Source of the DNA: Sesamum alatum
Lineage: Eukaryota > Streptophyta > Magnoliopsida > Lamiales > Pedaliaceae
DNA: 64,000 bases
NCBI GenBank assembly: GCA_034509735.1
Contig: JACGWO010000003.1
Coordinates: 8,556,001 to 8,620,000 of the forward strand
Direction: 5' to 3'
The notes below the pieces were generated by a model, which saw nothing but the letters and a program-made list of their open reading frames with translations, ran no database searches and had not been told where the DNA came from. The position numbers and the translations under genes were made by a program. Of the stretch, positions 58,869 to 64,000 are shown piece after piece. Positions within the stretch are counted from its first letter, which is position 1, and each line of letters opens with the position of its first letter.

Positions 58869-59048
58869 GGATGATGGAGAAATGGGCGGGAAGCCAATTC
58901 GCAAAAATCTCAGGAACTTGATGAGACGTGGAGCATACATTTTTGACCCACAAAGTGAGCCCAACATGCAACCCTTGACGTGTAATTTAGGGGGTGAATA
59001 ATTATTCCTGAGATCCATTCAGCCACACTAACTAGGTACCTGGGCTCA
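58869..59048 (+). pseudogene. Likely continuation of the DUF4283 pseudogene
   Basis: After the solo LTR one frame reads DDGEMGGKPIRKNLRNLMRR, GAYIFDPQSEPNMQPL and stops near 59000. The flank continues in the same orientation, but the family match here is weak. Confidence 0.4.
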
Positions 59049-61301
59049 TGTAACACCCATAGATTTTTATACATAATTGACAGACTAATTAGTAATTATT
59101 AAAAAAAATTAAATTTATTAGTAAATAAATTATAGGTCAAAATTTGAATATATTAAAATTTTAAAGGAGTAAATTGAATCCGTATAAATTATTTGGGAGC
59201 AAATTATATAAATTAAGAAAATTAGAGGGCGTAATTAGAATTTAAAAAAATTAAAAAAATTAAAAAATATTAAATTAAGTTGAATTAGGGTGGAGCAGCA
59301 GCACGTACTGCCACCCCTCAAGCCACTAGATTTTTACCCTCCACCACCCTCAATCCTACAAATATATATTATGCCTTAACTAATTAAAGTAATTATCACA
59401 CACACATACACACACAAACCGTTCGCAAATTCTCCTTTGTTTCAAATAGGTAAGAAAATAATGTCTAAAAATTATAATTAATTAATTTATATAATTTTAT
59501 TATGTGGTTAGTAAATTTATTAGATGTAATTTTTATTATCCGATTTAATATTTAATCGAGAAATTTTATTGGTTTAATTATTTATAAGTTAGTTTGTTAA
59601 ATATTCAATTTGTCTCGAAGGTTTTGTAGCCAAGTGATTAAATTACTTAATTTATTAGATTTAATCATTGCTATAATTAATATATTCCATTTAACTAAAT
59701 TTTTTGATCAAATTATATGTGCAGGTATTGAATTAATTTTTATAGTAGTGAAAATTTGTTAGAAATATTAAAAAATATATTTAAGAATTATTAAAAGATT
59801 ATATTGGAGAAATATTATGTTTATTAGGAAGGATATGAGAACTTTGTAATAATTTAATTCAGGGATGTTATTTAAGAACAACAACTATAAAAATAGGAAG
59901 GGGTTGATAAAATAAATTCTTTTAAATTAGTGGGTAAATTAGATGTATATCTGTTAGCTCAGAGTATTTAGTTATTTAGAGGAAAACAGAATGGAGATTT
60001 GAATTTTGATATAAAGAAGATATTAAAAGATTGATGGAAAATGTATGAACATTATTTAATATTTTATTCAGAATTTACGATATTCTTTATATATTGATTA
60101 TACATATTATAACATATTATATGACATGAGGATAAAGTATAGGGTTGAGCAGCTCCTTCTACTAACGTAATCTGTTGAAATTGAGGTAAGTATAGTTAAC
60201 TGGATTATATATATATAGATAGATAGATAGATATATATACTTGTTGTTGGAATTGTTGATTGTTAATTATTGGTTATTTATCTGGATTACGTTATTGATA
60301 TGTGAATTTGTTACTGTGTTCTTATCTCTGGTTCTGAGTACAGAAGTCAGATGAATGATTGTGTGATACTATATTTGATTGTTGAATGAAATTGAATGAT
60401 AAACTTATTGATGGGGAATCGATTGTCGAATGAAATTGAATGATGAAGTTATTGATGGAAATATTGTGAATTGAGATAAAGATATGACTTAACTAACTTG
60501 AGCACATTACAATGGCTTATGATGATATGATTAATGACGAACCGTGTGTTGTCATTGATCAACAAAAATGGCGTGATATCATACGAGTTGTGTGTTGTAT
60601 GATATTATTAATGATGTGACATACCATATGAGTTGTGTGTTGTGTGGTATGATTGATGGTGGAATATCATACTAGTTGTGTGTTGTATGATATTGAAAAA
60701 ATGAAGAAGATGAGATATTACGATTGAGATGATGATAGCTGACAAAGACCATTGAATGATGCACTCCACCTTGGGTAAGCAGTCCTCAGAAAATAAACGA
60801 TAACATCGGGCATTATGCTATTGATTGATAAATGATTGTTGGTATATGTTACTTCTTGAATTTGTTGTGATTGCATGGCGAGTATTAGTTGGTTATACAT
60901 AAGCTAATTGGGTATATTTATTGAGAGGCAACTCATTCCTTGCCACATATTTTTCTTTCAAGAGATAGACCGCAACGACTTGCCTAAATAGATCATAAAC
61001 CCGATCATCAGTCTTATCAGGCGGGTCAACAATGATATCTTGAGTTGGGAGCTCTAACTACATAATTACATAGATATTAGACTTTTAGTGAGTTTGTATT
61101 TTAAGTTTCGTATATCTAAAACTACATTTTTCTCCTTTTCATTGTTCATAAATGCTACACTGGAATATTATATACCAAATTTTAATAAAGCATTTAAATT
61201 CATAATGTTTATGTAATATATTGATGAAAATAAAAATTATCTTATTGGGCTTAAATGTGAGTTTTTTATGAGATGGAATGTATTTATGGAGGGGTGCTAC
61301 A
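59049..61301 (+). mobile_element. Solo LTR of a Tekay-like chromovirus (2253 bp)
   Basis: TGTAACACCC start and GGGGTGCTACA end. Flanks GCTCA (59044-59048) and ACTCA (61302-61306) form a 4-of-5 TSD. The interior has the family's sub-repeats (CATACGAGTTGTGTGTTGTATGATATT, about 60570-60700), CACTCCACCTTGGGTAAGCAG and the CAGGCGGGTCAACAATGATATC block, so it is the most complete copy of the LTR in E. Orientation plus is set by these blocks. No coding region. Confidence 0.82.
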
Positions 61302-61564
61302 ACTCACCTCCTGACTATCATACAGACGTAGTCTATTATCTCTAAGTCCACCTACTCATTTCCCATACACAGCATTAAAAGAGCCTAGCCAGAGAAGATA
61401 ACCCACGTCCCATACCCTTATAACAACCTCTCCACATTCGAGCTGGACAAAGTCCATGAACCAACAACCCAGGACCATATAGCTCATAAGATATCAACCC
61501 ATGCTCATTATTAGCCTACAATGTATCCCACGGCCCCAAATACGCATCAGCTAATCCATCATAA
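61302..61564. other. Spacer between LTRs, nothing recognised
   Basis: Pro/Thr/Ser-coding-looking plus-strand frame with several stops; could be host pseudogene sequence continuing from 59048 but cannot be assigned. Confidence 0.35.
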
Positions 61565-63195
61565 TATTAGAATAGGTGACCAAAAACAATTATATTGACA
61601 TTTTCTGTAATCTATTTTTTTGTATGTAAAATTAAATGAATAAAGTGAGAATTAATCGACATTATTTTATTGTGACTTTATATGCTTACTGGTTTAATAT
61701 CACAACCAAGCCCACAGACCAATTGAAAAAACAATGTAGTTGGGTTGTGCATTGGATGACAACCATGAAACCAATTTCTGAGGGCTGGGTTTGAAATATT
61801 CCAAATCAAGGACCTCGAGACTGGGTAACAGTAATCCTATTGAGATTTGCACTAAGTATTGCATTCATTAGATAAGTGTCGCATTTCATCAACGACAGTC
61901 GTGGGGCATCTATGCAACTTTATTGCGTGGTTGACAAAGGTTGTCAAGCCGACTGAACTGGCTCATAAGGAGTCGTCACATGGAAGCCTTTGAGTCTTGG
62001 TCAGTATCACTGCCACTCCTCGACTCCATTAGTATGAGATTTAGTCTTAGACTCGAGGAACCACGACAATCACATACATGTGACGGTTGTATCTTGTGTC
62101 TCGCAAAAGATGACTTTGACAATGATATCTCCTATGCGCTCTGAAATGCATTTAAACTACTTGAGTATGTGGCCACAGAGATTGGTTGAATAGGGAATAG
62201 TTTTCTATGTCGATCAATGAAGTAAACACGTTTAATAGTGATGAGCATAGTTGTCTAGTCTAGGATGAGAACCAACACCCAATTCCATGCCCTAGACTTA
62301 GACCAAGAGACAAGTAATGAAAGGACCGTACTTGCATAGTGCTCTGGAGCCTAAATATTCACACCATATTTACCTAGCCTCGACAGTCACCCGTTGTGAC
62401 GGGCGCTTCTGGATTAATGGTTAATCAGAAGTAATTAATTAAACTAGATTTAATTAATTAATTAATTATATTGGACACAAGTCCAAGTCTAGTTGACGGT
62501 GAATTTAAAGAGTCACACACAAAAACACTACGGAAGTAGTAGAATTAATTCTAGAAGAAATGAATTAATTTAAACAGTTTAAATTGATTCTAACAAATAT
62601 AAATGATTAGATCATTTAATGGAAAAATCCATTTGATAGATGACCCAAGATTTAATTAATTGAATTAATCCAATTTGGGACTAGAACAATTAAGTTGATT
62701 TGATTAGTTTAATTGGGATCGATTCAATTAGTTAATTGGATTCATTAATTGAAGGATTTGGGCTTTAGTTTGTTTAATTGGATTATATAAGTTGTTGGAC
62801 TTCTGATGGGCGTTAAAATGAATTAGATTAATTTAAATGCCTAATGTACCTTTGTTAGGCTTGAATTAATTTAATAGTTAAATTAAATCAAATCGGGTCC
62901 AGCTTAAAAGAGCCTTAGCTGGTTTTTGACTAAGTCTAGGTCAAGAAGAGTTGAGACTCCTCCTCTTAGAGGAGTTAGAGGCCGAGTGGGGCTCTCAATG
63001 ATCAAGTTATACGCACTAGGTGTGTATTACTTTTCACAACAAGATTTATCTTTAAGACAACCAAAAAAGATTTTGAAAATAGTTTTCAAATACTCTCTCT
63101 CTCACACTCCTCCAAAAACCGTCCCTTTCTCCCCCTCTCCTTCTCCATCGAAGTTCTTCTTGAAATAGTTTCAAGAAAGAGCTGAAAAAGAATCC
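61565..63195 (+). repeat. C/D-type copia LTR, 3' end lost
   Basis: Starts TATTAGAATAGGTGACCAAAAAC, then AAGCCCACAGACCAATTG, GTTGTGCATTGGATGACAACCATGAAACCAA (in part) and CAAGGACCTCGAGACTGGG, matching C's LTR in the opposite orientation. Contains a homologous CTAGCC..CGACAGTCACCC...and GTCACACACAAAAACAC. Similarity fades after about 62900, and the expected CTTTCA/CCTTCA end is not seen before the pararetrovirus sequence begins. Confidence 0.7.
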
Positions 63196-63755
63196 GATTC
63201 ATTAATATGATAGTGAGATCCAAATTTGTTTCTTCCAACAGAAATATTTTTTGTTGCAAGATCTCCATCCACCTAGCATCCCAATCAAAGATTTTTTCCA
63301 ATCTAAATTCCTTGCATCTCTAAGAGCAGCTAAAAAACTTTCAGGTAAACCTTCTAATGTTAAGGGTTTAAAAGCAATTTGTACTAATCCTATATGTAAA
63401 AATTTATATTCATCCTGATAATGCCCTATATCCATAGCATCTAAAAGTTTTATTACTCTTTCTTCATTATCAAGGGCTATTGATTCCTCACTTGTCTTTA
63501 CAATCTGTTTTGTCTTCCAAAATCAAATCGGCCGAAATTATAAATTAGTCTAGGATTTACCTTAGGAATTGTCCATTTATTTAATTGACTTAAATTCTTA
63601 GGAATTTCATATTCTTCCTTTTTGGAATTTTTAACAGTATTTATATCTGAAACAGATAAATATTGCATATTAAGCAATATATAAATCGGTGGACTAAATA
63701 AAGAAATCATAGCAAAATCATCAATCCAACCGCCTCCTGAAATTGAAGATTTCCA
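63196..63755 (-). pseudogene. Endogenous pararetrovirus fragment: movement-protein-like region
   Basis: Minus-strand frames at 63710-63498 and 63435-63202 form one interrupted coding stretch whose LPESFLAALRDARNL and GLVQIAFKPLTL segments resemble the movement-protein domain of plant Caulimoviridae. In the virus this protein mediates cell-to-cell passage. There are stops or frame changes near 63497 and 63440, and the sequence becomes unassignable at about 63200. It is an old copy in a plant genome. Lineage (petuvirus-like, florendovirus-like or other) cannot be fixed from this fragment. Confidence 0.6.
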
Positions 63756-64000
63756 TTTAAAACCCTTAGGAGAATTAGAAAAATTTTAAGTCAAATTTTG
63801 AAAAAATTATTGCCTTATGCAATCTATCTAAAAGATCTTTTTTATTGGGGATTGGATACCTTATCCATTTTAAAACTTTATTGAGGGGCTTATAATTAAT
63901 AACAAGCCTAGGTCTCCCTCTTTCCTGTTCTGCATGTTTATTAACATAAAAAGCAGTACATGACCAAGGTGATTTAGAGGATCTAATTAGTTTTTTATCT
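63756..64000 (-). pseudogene. Endogenous pararetrovirus fragment: reverse transcriptase N-terminal region, cut by window edge
   Basis: From 64000 downward the minus strand enters an RT domain with SSKSPWSCTAFYVNKHAE, RPRLVINYKPLN, and IFSKFDLK, the last containing the first catalytic Asp. Similarity breaks at about 63785, followed by stops and then the movement-like region. The KSPWSC.AFYVN and LVINYKPLN motifs are typical of Caulimoviridae RT and differ from the Ty3/gypsy RT in elements B and E. The element continues outside the window. Order RT then movement-like region on one strand is not the viral order, so the copy is rearranged. Confidence 0.75.

Overview
The window is plant nuclear DNA, most likely from a eudicot and from repeat-rich, probably heterochromatic sequence. 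It is AT-rich and packed with nested transposable elements. I see no intact host gene, rRNA, tRNA gene, operon or CRISPR array. The plant assignment rests on the element families: Ty1/copia elements primed by initiator tRNA-Met, an Athila-type Ty3/gypsy element with a tRNA-Asp primer site, Tekay-like chromovirus LTRs starting TGTAACACCC, MULE and MITE elements, a DUF4283 pseudogene and an endogenous pararetrovirus fragment.

Layout. 1-330 (-) is the start of a BED zinc finger gene, probably a hAT transposase, preceded by four degenerate ~192-bp tandem repeats (465-1160). From 1640 to 26826 there is a three-level nest. Element A (copia, -) has its LTR and primer site at 26575-26826 and its integrase remnant at 1648. 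Element B (Athila-type gypsy, -, 3587-25936, TSD ATTTC) sits inside A's gag. Element C (copia, -, 11176-20914, TSD CTACT) sits inside B's RNase H. A 298-bp MITE with a 9-bp TSD interrupts A's integrase region, and a 1.5-kb fragment of a C-type LTR replaces part of B's 3' LTR.

28690-40080 holds a degenerate plus-strand gypsy-type 'putative transposase' gene, split by the structurally complete copia element D (29807-39950, TSD AATTC). From about 40938 to 54486 lies a decayed plus-strand Tekay-like chromovirus, E. Its RT is split by the most unusual object here: a 4476-bp element (43603-48078, TSD CTAGT) with ~325-bp terminal inverted repeats around a regular 1088-bp tandem array related to the same LTR family. 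A MULE derivative that kept the N-terminal, SWIM and zinc-knuckle parts but lost the catalytic core lies between E's pol remnant and its 3' LTR.

54487-64000 contains a MITE, a DUF4283/zinc-knuckle pseudogene split by a copia solo LTR, a Tekay-like solo LTR, a third copia LTR fragment, and at the right edge a rearranged fragment of an endogenous caulimovirid.

The genes do not form a pathway. The order of events can be read from the target-site duplications: A before B before C; the host pseudogene before D; E before the inverted-repeat element. All polyproteins carry stops or frameshifts. Any movement today would need proteins from elsewhere, and D is the best preserved candidate for that.
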